From the NCBI RefSeq assembly GCF_963678635.1, contig NC_087064.1, positions 30,473,740 to 30,533,739 on the forward strand: 60,000 bases of DNA, given 5' to 3'. The stretch is from Symsagittifera roscoffensis. Taxonomy: Eukaryota; Xenacoelomorpha; Acoela; Convolutidae. Under the pieces are notes generated by a model. That model was not told the DNA's origin. It saw only the letters and a list, made by a program, of their open reading frames with translations, and ran no database searches. Within the stretch, counting starts at the first letter, position 1. Each line of letters starts with the position of its first letter. Positions 35,641 to 44,857 of this stretch are shown here, one piece after another. A program made the translations under genes and the position numbers.

Positions 35641-35738
35641 CCATAATAAATTGTTTGTTCCAAGCCGGAAATCAATTAAAATAATATAATTTTTCGATCA
35701 GAAAATTGGTAGAAATTATCTCCATGAAATCTACTTAC

Positions 35739-36090
35739 AAGATCAGCATAGGCCACAATGTAGGGTTTGTCTTCGCTAAAAGGCCCGGTCAAGGGTTCCA
35801 TACACGACAGAGGAGTGTCTCCCGTCTCTGAAACTCTGCCCCCTGCCCCAAACCGTGGGCGCTTTCCATCTCCTCTTTTAACGACCTCAATCGGACCCTC
35901 ATCAAGAACAGGTGTGCTTGTCTTAGCAGTTGGATCATCCGATTCTGATTTCAGGTCACTCTGAAGGTCAGTTCTGGCATGTTCTGGATGTCCTTGCTGG
36001 AGTTTGGAGGGAGGCCCGGTGTCTGTGGGATGTTTGGTCTTGGATCCATCGCCTCCAGCCATGATCGCAGACTTCCCAGACACCCTTTTT
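35739..36090 (-). CDS. Membrane-protein gene, exon 3
   Basis: Acceptor CCCCTTTCTGAAG; donor GTAAGTAG after GCTGATCTT. It reads KRVSGKSAIMAGGDGSKTKH, then PTDTGPPSKLQQGHPEHART, a Ser/Asp/Lys-rich linker, and ends KPYIVAYADL. A second AG lies 6 nt downstream of the chosen acceptor (AAAAAG) and keeps the frame, so two isoforms differing by two residues are possible. Exon 2 leaves AT and this exon supplies A, so the junction codon is ATA. An internal ATG (MAGGDG) could be a start if upstream exons were skipped, but the phase match favours an internal exon. Confidence 0.85.
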
Positions 36091-36171
36091 CTTCAGAAAG
36101 GGGAAGCGAATAACACATGCATGTCAAATTAATCTTTTCTTTGCAATTTTTCAGCCTTGACAAAAGGTAAC

Positions 36172-36383
36172 GGCTCTTTTCCAGTTTCCCCTTTCAAAAT
36201 ACCGAGTTTTATGTTTGTTTTACATGTTATTACGGCTAAATGCGTGATGTTACGCTGTTATGTATGAAAAACAAATCTGTTCAAGTTGACGATTTGCTCA
36301 CCGTGCCAAATTTCATTTCATTATGACAACATTAATAAAGCTTTTCAAAATTGAAATTGAAAGGGGGGGACTGGAAAAGAGCC
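36172..36383. mobile_element. GGCTCTTTTCCAGT-type MITE (type B), complete
   Basis: Inverted ends GGCTCTTTTCCAGT / ACTGGAAAAGAGCC with adjoining C/G runs, flanked by a perfect 8-bp target duplication AAGGTAAC (36164-36171 and 36384-36391). It is 212 bp with no coding and lies in intron 2 of the membrane-protein gene. Confidence 0.85.
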
Positions 36384-36540
36384 AAGGTAACTTGTACAAA
36401 TATGTCGATTAAATAATAATCGTGCAGTTTTGATATAATCGAAGAAATTATAGGAATAAGAGGAGAGCAAACATAGAAGATGAACAAAATGGCAAAAAAA
36501 ATCGAAATACTCAATCAGAAATCAAGATAAAGATGTATAA

Positions 36541-36674
36541 GCAAGTCACCAGTTGATCGAATTTTTACAATGTTTCTTACATGCAAAATGCCGTGTGAAC
36601 AATTATTGAACAGTTTTATTTTGTAACTTGACAAGGAAGGGGGGGGGGGTGGGGTGGGAAACTGGAAAAGAGCC
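36541..36674. mobile_element. Type B MITE, right-end remnant
   Basis: Ends with a G run and GAAACTGGAAAAGAGCC. The preceding CTTACATGCAAAATGCCGTGT block also occurs in the element at 48223-48611. The left terminus is missing. Confidence 0.6.
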
Positions 36675-36699
36675 TTCTAGTGTTCTGAGAGATGTTTTG

Positions 36700-37051
36700 C
36701 AGATAAATGTATTGGGAAAAACACTTTGGTACTTTTTAAAAAATACATTTTTGGCCGACCGACCCTAAATTTTTTCTGAAGGCGCCGTTAGCGCCGATAT
36801 ATACTAACTTTGAGGGGGAGCGCGCGCCAAAAAAAAACGCAATTTTTTGTCAAAATTTTCCAAGAAGTGCCCAAAAACTGCTTTTTTGAACTGTTTCTGA
36901 AACAATTTGCCTGCGGCGCAGAACATTTGACCAAAATAGCGCCTTTTTAGTGCTTTAGGAGAGCTCGGAGAATCGATTTGGTCGACCTAAAAAAGGCCAA
37001 AATTTTTGAAAATCCGCCTCCTCCCTCGAGAAAATCCTAGATCCGCGCCTG
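36700..37051 (-). mobile_element. hAT-like MITE, reverse orientation, one end missing
   Basis: Ends AAAATCCTAGATCCGCGCCT-G, the inverse of the CAGG-GCGGATCTAGGATTTT terminus. The interior carries the same GGCCGACCGACCC, GATATATACTAA and GAGCTC blocks as the copies at 35.4 and 56.8 kb. I see no matching terminus on the other side. Confidence 0.6.
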
Positions 37052-37154
37052 GCTGACTTGATACATTTATGCTTATATTATATCTTTTATAAGTGTTCTC
37101 TATGTGCTTGCGTTTATTTTGACTTGTGTTTTTATTTGTAGTACAAGTGCTCAC

Positions 37155-37288
37155 ATGTTGGTTGCTTTGTCTCTCTTTCCCCTCTGTTCCTCCGCCTCTA
37201 TCTCCAGCTCAGTCTGGCTGTACATCCTGATCTTGGTGCCCCCTTCTGTCAGCCGCACCTTCTCCTTTCCAGGCTCTTGGTCCTCCTT
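37155..37288 (-). CDS. Membrane-protein gene, exon 2
   Basis: Acceptor CACTTTTTGTCAG; donor GTGAGC after ACCAACAT. It reads KEDQEPGKEKVRLTEGGTKI, then RMYSQTELEIEAEEQRGKRD and KATN, a highly charged, likely helical segment directly after the membrane anchor. Read without splicing it would stop at once (ATG TGA), and using the GTGAGC donor gives a perfect phase with exon 3. Phase is 0 in and 2 out. Confidence 0.85.
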
Positions 37289-37487
37289 CTGACAAAAAGT
37301 GAAACACTTTAGATAAGTTATCTTACAATCTTTCAACGCAACCGGCAATCGCAAAATTGTTAATGAAATTCGTAAATGAAGAAAACTGAAATATATCCAT
37401 AGATATTTTTATTCAGATAGTTATTCTAAGAATTAACAAAATATTCATGACCTATACATGCCAAATTGTATGTTTCGTTAATCTTTG

Positions 37488-37705
37488 CAAACCGCTCACA
37501 TCTTGCTCGAGAAACCGTTCAAAAATCACCGCAAGAAATGAGCGGTTTTTGAGCGGTTTTTTAAGCAAGATTTGAGCGGTTTGAGCGGTTTTTCCAAAAA
37601 AACGCCCAAACCGCCCAAACCGCTCAAACCGCTCAAACCGCTCAAATCTTGCTGAAAAACCGCTCAAACCGCTCATATCTTGAGCGGTTTTTGAGCGGGA
37701 TCTCG
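37488..37705. repeat. ACCGCTCAA minisatellite folded as an inverted repeat
   Basis: About a dozen units of (A)ACCGCTCAA on one arm face TTGAGCGGTT units on the other. The core is GCAAGATTTGAGCGGTTTGA (from about 37565) against its complement ending CTCAAATCTTGC (to about 37653), separated by a short C/A spacer. A long hairpin is expected. It lies in intron 1. Confidence 0.8.
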
Positions 37706-38480
37706 ACCCGGGAGGCGCTAAAACATAATCTCCATGATTGTTCATACTTATTACAAAATTTTCAGAAAATTTAAATTTCAAATTTCAGCCTAATTTCCTA
37801 CAAAAAAACTGTATTCAATTTGGATAAATGTTACTGTTTGTTGATAGATATTTTCCCCAATAAATGCGGTTACCTGAACCTTGTGTTACGTAAAACCTCA
37901 TTGAATGCTCTCGGTTTTTAATTGTTCATCATTCTTTCACAAAAAGAAAACAAAAACAATCATATCCTAGTGATTTCAAAACAGCGACAAAACTAAATAT
38001 ACACGACGCAAAACTGATGAAAACAGAGAATGCATTCTTCGCTTTGCCTGATACAAGCAATCTGAGGTTAGTCAATTTGAGATCTTCACTCATGGAGATT
38101 CAGTCAATTAGACGTTTGAATTTGCCTAACCATTCAGGCCAATGCAAAGAATTGGCATCAAATAAGAACAAGTTCTGCTCTGAAAAGGGGACCTTTCCAG
38201 CTTAGTGTCAAAATTTTGACCCAATTTTGATTAATGTTTGGCTTATTTGTAGCAGAGGGTTGCGGGATTTGTTCGTACTCACACAATTGAGATGCAACTA
38301 ACGGCCTTTGGTCGTTAGCTTTAAAAAATTAGCTGGGGTATCCACGAGAAAAGGTTGTTCGTCTACTGGAGGTTGGATGGACCATCGATGGTTGAGTGAT
38401 ATATTGAGTGGAAGAAAAGAATGCAATTGTGGACAGATTGGTCGCAGTGAAGTTTGGGTTCGCAAAAGGTTGGTAAACAA
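37706..38480. other. Intron 1 sequence without recognised feature
   Basis: A fragment TTCGCTTTGCCTGATACAAG near 38038 belongs to the 'GGGCTTCGCC' repeat family of 44-46 kb. The two overlapping frames near 38300-38550 have no support. Confidence 0.4.
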
Positions 38481-38504
38481 AAGTTTGTCGAAGTCAAAGG
38501 AAAC

Positions 38505-39930
38505 AACGGCTGTTGATCGATCGACAAGGAGCATGTGGGAAAGATAGCCTGATAGTCAATACTCTGCAGGAGCGGCAAATTGCTACAACAAAAGGTAATC
38601 AGACGCGAATAAATTGCCGTTCGTATGAGCTATAGACATTGATGCGCGGCAAATAAACAATTATGACTGTGAGAATTTGATAGAACCATTGCATTCGGTT
38701 GAACCATTGCATTCTGCGTCATGGTAAGGTTACTTCGAAAGGCGGTTCGATACCTGTAGAAGATAAGAATTCTGAAGCAGAGTCCCAGTTGACATTTTTA
38801 ACCGGCGACAGGAGCTCAAACATTTCTTGAGCTGGCAACAGTGTTCACCCACATCATGCTACTGTCTTCCTATGTTTGAGTGTCTTCATCAACTACCTTC
38901 ATCAATTTAGAGCTTCTCTGACAAAGCCAGCTGATTTTTGAAGCACCCTCCAGGTCTTCAGCATCCTCTATAGTAGCTATGGCTAGCATTTGACGGCATT
39001 CTTTGAAAAAAACATTGAGCTCTAGCAGACTCTTCATCGACTGCAGCTGGATCTATTCCTTTTGTAAACGAAGCGTAGCCAGTCAGGCGTTCAAATCCTT
39101 TTCGTCTTATTTTTACGAGAACTGCTTCTCTTCGACGTTTTATCAGAGTCATTGATGCTATTTGGTTCAAGGGCTGTTGATCGATCGGCAATGAGCATGT
39201 AAGAAAGATAGCCTGATAGACAATACTCTGCATGAGCGGCAAATTACTGCAACAAAAGGTGTTCAGTGGCGAAAAAATTTCCGTTCAAATGAGCTAAATG
39301 CATTGATGCGCGGCAAACTAGCATTTATGAGTGTAAGAGTTTTATTGAACAATCGATTTCGGTTGAACTTTATGCGTCATGGTAAGATTGCTTCAAAATG
39401 CGGTTCGATACCTGTGAAGAATAAGAATTCTAAAGCAGAGTCCTAGTTGACACTTTGAACCGGCGGCAGCAGCTCAAACATTTCTCGAGCTGGCAACAGT
39501 GTTCACCCAAATCATAGTAGTGTCTTCCTCTGTTGAAGTCTCTTCAACTGCCATCGCCAATTTCGACCTGCTTTGACGAAGTCAGCTGATTTCTGAAGCA
39601 CCCTCCAGGCATTCACCTTCCTCTAAAGCAGCTATGGTTAGCTTTTCACGGCATTCCTTGAAAAAAAAAAACGTTGAGCTCTAGCTGGTTCTTCATCGAC
39701 TGCAGCTGGATCTATTGCATTTGTAAATTAAGCGTAGCCAGTGTGGCCTTCAACTCCTTCTGGTACTATTTTTACGAGAACTGCTTCTCTTTGACGTTCA
39801 ATCAAAGTCATTGATGCATTTTTTGAGCAGTGTAAAAGCGACTGCTTTGAAGTAACGGATTCCGTTGGTGTCGTGGTCCGCGGATTTACTCGCTGGTCAT
39901 TCTGCCTCAATTTCAAAGTAAAGCTTTGTT
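38505..39930 (-). pseudogene. Tandemly duplicated decayed coding segment, unknown family
   Basis: Two copies about 666 bp apart share GCTGTTGATCGATCG, GATAGCCTGATAG-CAATACT, TGATGCGCGGCAAA, AGCTGGCAACAGTGTTCACC and GACTGCAGCTGGATCTATT. In both, the minus strand keeps a readable peptide: ASMTLI[K/E]R[R/Q]REAVLVKI followed by G-E-TGYA. Copy 1 continues FTKGIDPAAVDEESARAQCF. The conserved frame suggests a former protein, perhaps a transposon ORF. I do not recognise it. Confidence 0.5.
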
Positions 39931-40137
39931 AGCTCTAAAACATTATCATTTTTTGTAGTGATAGTGTCAAATTAAAATTCAAGTTGATTTATATTATTAG
40001 CTGGGTTTTCAGTCTGCATGGACAGGGACTTAGGTTCATCGTTTTTCTCTAATGTTTTTTGTACACAATTACCAGATTTTTCAATGTATGTTTCAAATTT
40101 GGCTGGTCTGCCATTTGCATTTATTTAAAAAGTATTT

Positions 40138-40326
40138 TTGGCCGGTAACTCAAATGGGATGGTCTCCAATTCTTTTCTTGTAGAATACACAAGTTTGAAA
40201 ACGGGAGATCTAGTGTGGTTAGTTGAATCAACTAGTCCGCTCAACGTCTTTAAACTTCGGCAAGACAACGTCGCCCGTTCCGCAAACCTTAGGACAGTCT
40301 CCGGAAACTATACCCAAACGTGGTAA
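40138..40326 (+). pseudogene. BEL/Pao-like integrase C-terminal fragment
   Basis: The frame contains SLKTGDLVWLVESTSPLNVF followed by KLRQ and VARSANLRTVSGNYTQTW. The order 'GDLV-l-....P..-W/F-.LgR-.....-vRs-.vrT.sG...-rP' is that of the DUF5641-like C-terminal domain after BEL/Pao integrases. Only this tail survives and it has no start codon of its own. It is an intronic relic. Confidence 0.5.
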
Positions 40327-40555
40327 AGCTCGTTCTGGTTATTGCTCCATCAGTGTTTAGCAAAAACTAAGAACAATCCTAGTCTGAGAGCGTAGGAAAC
40401 AGTGAGAGTGATCATTTGACATTCAACAAAAAATGACATTCGCATTGATGTTTCATGGATAATAATCATTTTTATTAGGTTTTTTTTGTCAGTCTCGACA
40501 AAATTTAAAAATAATCGACTATAATTGTTCAAGAATGATTTTCTGTTTACTTTTG

Positions 40556-41174
40556 CGCAGAGGCGAAGCTGCGTTTTGTAAACACTTGCGAGAACACGGC
40601 CAGAAAGCAGCTCTAACAAGTAAAGCAAGAAAAAGTTAAAATAAGCCTCGAATTAGCAAAAACTCGGCTACGTGTAGGATTCGAATCTACGACTGACTGC
40701 TATCTCACCCACTATTCACCAGCTTCGCAGGCTTAACAACCGACAGGCACTTGTCACGAAAAAAGCAGCTACATATGCTAAAAAAATTACATCAGCTAAA
40801 AAAATTCAAAGCCATTCAGCAAAAGTGGCACCAAATACAAATAGACTCAATTTTGCAAGTAATAATCGCAAAGCATAAGGCCACATTATGTGTAACTTTT
40901 GAATTTCGAAAATTTACGAGATACAGTGAGTTGGAAAATTTCTGAAATCGAGTTTTTATTATTGTTACGTTGCTTGAAACAATCCACTTTTTTTGGTACG
41001 TTCGATGAAATAAAAATGCAACACTTCTGTTAATTTAAAACTATTCGAATGTCAAAGCACATGTTATAAAAAAGCTGTGAAGGTGCCCCAAAATTGGCAC
41101 CAATATTTGCGACCTAGGTTGGAAAAAAAGAAAAATCGCACTAGCACACTCGCTTCAAAAGTGTAAAATTATAT
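40556..41174 (+). repeat. tRNA-like/dispersed repeat, uninterrupted copy
   Basis: Pairs with 33540-33852 plus 34605-34935 and shows the pre-insertion state of that copy. On the minus strand it has GATTCGAATCCTAC (about 40676-40689), ten of eleven positions of a pol III B box, with GTGGGTGAGATAGCAG upstream as a weak A-box candidate. A tRNA-derived SINE origin is possible. No tRNA cloverleaf forms by eye. Confidence 0.6.
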
Positions 41175-41257
41175 TGATTTATTACACTTGCGAAGCGAGT
41201 GTGCTAGTACGAAAATTTTTTCTTTCCAACCTAGGGCGCAAATATTGGTGCCATTTT
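41091..41257. repeat. Long palindrome (arms about 75 bp)
   Basis: The left arm AAAATTGGCACCAATATTTG, CGACCTAGGTTGGAAA and GCACTAGCACACTCGCTTC is the inverse of the right arm, which ends CCTAGGGCGCAAATATTGGT-GCCATTTT. A short A+T-rich loop centred near 41174 separates the arms. The left arm is the end of the dispersed repeat, so the right arm is an inverted copy of that end. Confidence 0.85.
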
Positions 41258-41469
41258 GATTGATTGTAAAAAAAACAATTATGTCTGAAATTTTTAACAC
41301 AAGTGCAGTGTTTTCACACTTTGACTGTTGCTTTCAATATAACGCATGTTTTATTAGAGAACTTCAAAAAGGAGACCTACTCTGTCTTTAAAAATTGTTA
41401 TCTTGTTTTAGAGTGTCCCTGCACAATCTTTTAAAGTATTTTTTTTCTCAAATTTTGCTGATTGTTCTA

Positions 41470-41935
41470 AGCTTCCTATTTTACGTCTCTCATTCCCTCC
41501 TTATCCCCCATCCCATATTAAACAACCTTTTACGCCAATACCACCCCCCTTTGAGGGGGCTGTTTATTAACGTAACGCCTAATCTTTTTGATCACCTCCC
41601 ACCTTCCCTTCCTCAGTTTACCACCCCTCAAGACTTCAACCCCTCCTATCAGTTCACCACCTTCCCCCCACGTCGACCACCTCCCACCTGCGCGGGAGTA
41701 TAAAATCATACGGACGGTAAACTGCGGGAGGGGATGAACGTGAAATGTGATGGGGTGGGGAATGGGGAGCAGGAGGGTTGGAATGATGGGGGAGGGGGTG
41801 GTTAAATGTGTGTGCGTGTGTTTGAGTGGTGATAGGGTGTGGTGGAGGCAGTGTGGAAGGGGGTTTGGTGGGGGTCTGGAAGGGGGATTGGGGAAGTGAA
41901 AGGTTGGGGGAAGGAGGTACATGGGGATGAACACA
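41470..41935 (+). repeat. Strand-asymmetric C/T-rich then G-rich tract with quadruplex motif
   Basis: 41480-41700 is C/T-rich on the plus strand; 41720-41930 is G-rich. The latter holds GGGG at 41752 and 41757, GGGG at 41764 and GGG at 41775 with loops of 7 nt or less, a textbook intramolecular quadruplex pattern. A (GT)n-like run lies at about 41806-41822. Proline-rich frames here are low-complexity shadows. Confidence 0.7.
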
Positions 41936-42093
41936 ACACGTTCATTCGGGTTTAATTTTTGCAGAAAGTTGCAAAAAATAGAGCAAACAATTCAAATTTG
42001 CGAAAAAAAATCAATCTTCATGGATTTTACAAACAAAAAATTTGATTATATTGAAACAAAAAATGGGTCATGTTGAATGGGTCATGAAAATTG

Positions 42094-42316
42094 GGCTCTT
42101 TTCCAGTTTCCCCCCCACCTTTCAAAATACCGAGTTTTATGTTTGTTTTACGTGTTATTACGCCTAAATGCGTGATGTTACGCTGTAAAGTATGAAGAAC
42201 AAATCTGTTCACAGTTGTCGATTTGTTCACCACGCCAAATTTCATTGCATTATGACAACGTTAAATAAGCTTTTCAAAGTTGAATTTGAGAGGGGGGGGG
42301 GAACTGGAAAAGAGCC
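42094..42316. mobile_element. Type B MITE, complete
   Basis: GGCTCTTTTCCAGTTTC... to ...GAACTGGAAAAGAGCC, flanked by the perfect 8-bp duplication GAAAATTG (42086-42093 and 42317-42324). The interior matches 36172-36383 (ACCGAGTTTTATGTTTGTTT, GCGTGATGTTACGCTGTA, CAAATCTGTTCA). Confidence 0.9.
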
Positions 42317-42619
42317 GAAAATTGATTATATGGGACAAGTGTTATGCCGATATAATCTCTTATGATTGATTCCAATGAAACTCCAGTGCGAGCATGTTCA
42401 ATAAAATTACTCATGGTTGTGATCAAGTTGTTGTTAGTACTTTCTTCTCGTTTAGAGCGTAATAATTCAGCTAAAAATTGTGATATATTTTTTTTAAAAG
42501 TGAGGAGATAGCTTAGAAGCATCAGTCAACAGGTTTCACTGTCTTATGATTTTCTAGCAATGTATTAATAACATTTGTCTGGTACTGATTTATAAACTCA
42601 CATTTTCGAAATATTTGAT

Positions 42620-43110
42620 TATTGCTCCGACTTTTTTTGGACTATTTGTGCTCGGGTGTTTTTTTCTCCAGACGAGTTTCGAGTTTTTAACTAGCAATTT
42701 TTGAACGAAACTTTTAATATCAGCCAAAACGTAGGCTCTTTTTCCTTTTCCCCCCACCAAACACGAGCTTCAATATATTAGTGTAACGAGTGGTTTTACG
42801 AGGTTGAGTATGAAGACCAAATTTGTTTGTCGTGGCCTTATTAGTCTGTATGTAATTTTTCATAACAATTGAACAATGTGGTGAACAAATTTACATGTAA
42901 AAATTTGCAGGTGGGGGGAAAAGGAAAAAGAGCCAAAACGTATTGCTGACCTGAGCTCAAATTTTAAAATTTTTTTATCTGTGATCATTTTTAGGAAAAT
43001 TAGGCGGGTTTAAAGTTGCGAGCTTCGCCAATTTGGAATAATTAAAGCGCGATATATTTTGTTCATAGCGAGAAAGAGTTCATAGCGAGAAAAACCAAGA
43101 TCGTAATTTA
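42620..43110 (+). repeat. 540-bp repeat family, copy interrupted by a MITE
   Basis: GTGCTCGGGTGTTTTTTTCT, TTTTTAACTAGC-ATTTTTGA, CTGAGCTCAAATTT, TCTGTGATCATTTTT and AAGCGCGATATATTTT follow the order of the copies at 43.2-45.5 kb. The type A MITE 42734-42934 sits inside it. Confidence 0.7.
42734..42934. mobile_element. GGCTCTTTTTCCTTTTCC-type MITE (type A), complete
   Basis: 201 bp with inverted ends GGCTCTTTTTCCTTTTCCCC / GGGGAAAAGGAAAAAGAGCC and a perfect 8-bp duplication AAAACGTA (42726-42733 and 42935-42942). There is no coding. It is inserted in a 540-bp repeat copy. Confidence 0.9.
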
Positions 43111-43564
43111 TGAATTTAATGGCGAACAAAAACAGCGTGTGCAAAAAGTCAAATGACTGATCGAAACAAAGTTCACAAATTTTCAGGCGCTATTTTAAAA
43201 TTGATTTATTGTTACGATTTTTGATACGAAAATAACGGAATACTTGTGCTCGGGTGGGTTTTTTTTTCTTCAGACAAAATTTGACTTTTTAACTAGCCAT
43301 TTTTGACGGAAATTTTAAAATATCATGCTAAAGGTAATATTGTCATGAGCTCAAATTTGAAACGATATTTCATCTGTGATATCATTTTTTGTTAAGTTAT
43401 GGGGTTTTAAAGATTGCTATTTTGGCCAATTTGAGACGCGATATATTTCGCGCTCTTAACGCGTAAGCGGAGATTTAATCCGTTTTAGAAATCGTTCCAA
43501 ATTGTTCCAAATTGGTTGAAAGAAGCTTATTTGCCATAACTGATTTGTTACAAGAAGCAAAATC

Positions 43565-43975
43565 GGCTCTTGGCTCTTTTCCAGTTTCCCCCCCCCCCCC
43601 CCCCTTTCAGATTCAACTTTGAAAAGTCTATTTAACGTTGTCATAAAGCAATGAAATTTTGCGTGATGAACAAATCGACAATTCTGAACAAATTTTTTCT
43701 TCATACTTTACGGCGTAACATCACGCATTTAGCCGTAATAACACGTAAAACAAACATAAAACTCGGTATTTTGAAAGGTGGGGGGGGGGGGAACTGGAAA
43801 AGAGCCCGGCTCTTTTCCAGTCCCCCCTTTCAAATTCAATTTTGAAAAGCTTAATTAACGTTGTCATAATGCAATGAAATTTGGCATGGTGAACAAATCG
43901 TCAACTGTGAACAGATTTGTTCTTCATACATAACAGCGTAACATCACGCATAAAGCGTAACATCACGCGTTGTTG
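43565..43975. mobile_element. Type B MITE, 3'-truncated outer copy split by a second MITE
   Basis: The outer element begins GGCTCTT at 43565 and resumes at 43815 with TTCCAGTCCCCCC, then TTCAAATTCAATTTTGAAAA and GTGAACAAATCG. Its right terminus is missing. The interruption is the complete element 43572-43806. Confidence 0.75.
43572..43806. mobile_element. Type B MITE nested in another type B MITE
   Basis: 235 bp, GGCTCTTTTCCAGTTTCCCC (with a 17-C run) to GGGGGAACTGGAAAAGAGCC. The target duplication CGGCTCTT (43564-43571 and 43807-43814) is itself the first seven bases of the outer element plus one flanking base. This shows insertion into the end of a sister copy. It lies in the opposite orientation to 42094-42316. 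Confidence 0.9.
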
Positions 43976-44645
43976 ACTTGTAATTTTCAATAACTTTGGC
44001 TAATATACGTTTGAAATGAAATTTTATCAATCAACCAGCTACCCGAAACCGATCTACCTCAGAACCGAAACGAGGTAGAATTTTATTTCAAGCTAAAAAC
44101 ATGTGGGCGGAAATTAAATCAGTACTAAACATTGTTTAATATAAATTGAGGCATGCTATTTGATCTATTTAATACTTTTTTATATGCTAGATATATTATC
44201 TAGTACTTTAAATATCACGTGGGGGCAGTATCGATTTTTGCAAAAGACCTTAAAACATTTTTGATCATTTTTTCTAAAACAAACACTACTCCTTAGACCT
44301 TACAGAGCAGTCGCAACATTCAGGGCTTCGCCTTGAAACGTGCAGTCTAGTTTCTACTTAACGGGCTCTTTTCCACTCATCAAATTTTAAATTAAGCTGT
44401 GAAAGCTAAATAATTATTTATAAATCGCCATGAAAGCTTACCAAATTGAGAAAAAAAACAGAGAAAACTTCTTTTGTTCCGTAAGTAAAGGAATATTTGT
44501 GCTCGGGGTGAGTTCTTTTTCTTCAGACAAATTTCGACTTTTAACTAGCCATTTTTGACAGCATTTTATAATATCATTCAAAAGGTATTGTTTTGCTGAG
44601 CTTCAAATTGCAAAGATATTTTCTCTTGTGATCATTTTTTGTAAA

Positions 44646-44857
44646 CTTTTCCAGTCCCCCCGCTTTGTTTTTTTTTCTGAAATTCATTTAAAGAAAGTCT
44701 ATTCAAAATTATTGTTCATGTTGAAAGCTGCATTAAAACGTGTCAGCGTGAACAGGTGAACAAGTTTTCACATTTATAACATGCAAAATGTCGTGAGCAA
44801 TTTTTTAACAGCTTTATTTTGCTATTTTACAAGGGGGGTATGAAACCGGAAAAGAGC
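44646..44857. mobile_element. Type B MITE variant inserted in a 540-bp repeat unit
   Basis: CTTTTCCAGTCCCCCCGCTT to GAAACCGGAAAAGAGC with AAACGTGTCAGCGTGAAC in the middle. It interrupts a repeat unit between TGATCATTTTTTGTAAA and AATGATATTTTGGTCAATTT. The outermost GG is lost on the left and I see no target duplication. Confidence 0.65.

Noticed and set aside
41530-41934. Proline/threonine-rich 134-codon minus-strand frame
   Set aside because: Low-complexity translation of the G-rich tract, with no start context or conserved motif.
43651-43845. Frames inside the GGCTCTTTTCC elements
   Set aside because: They translate MITE interiors and inverted ends; the elements are about 200 bp and non-autonomous.
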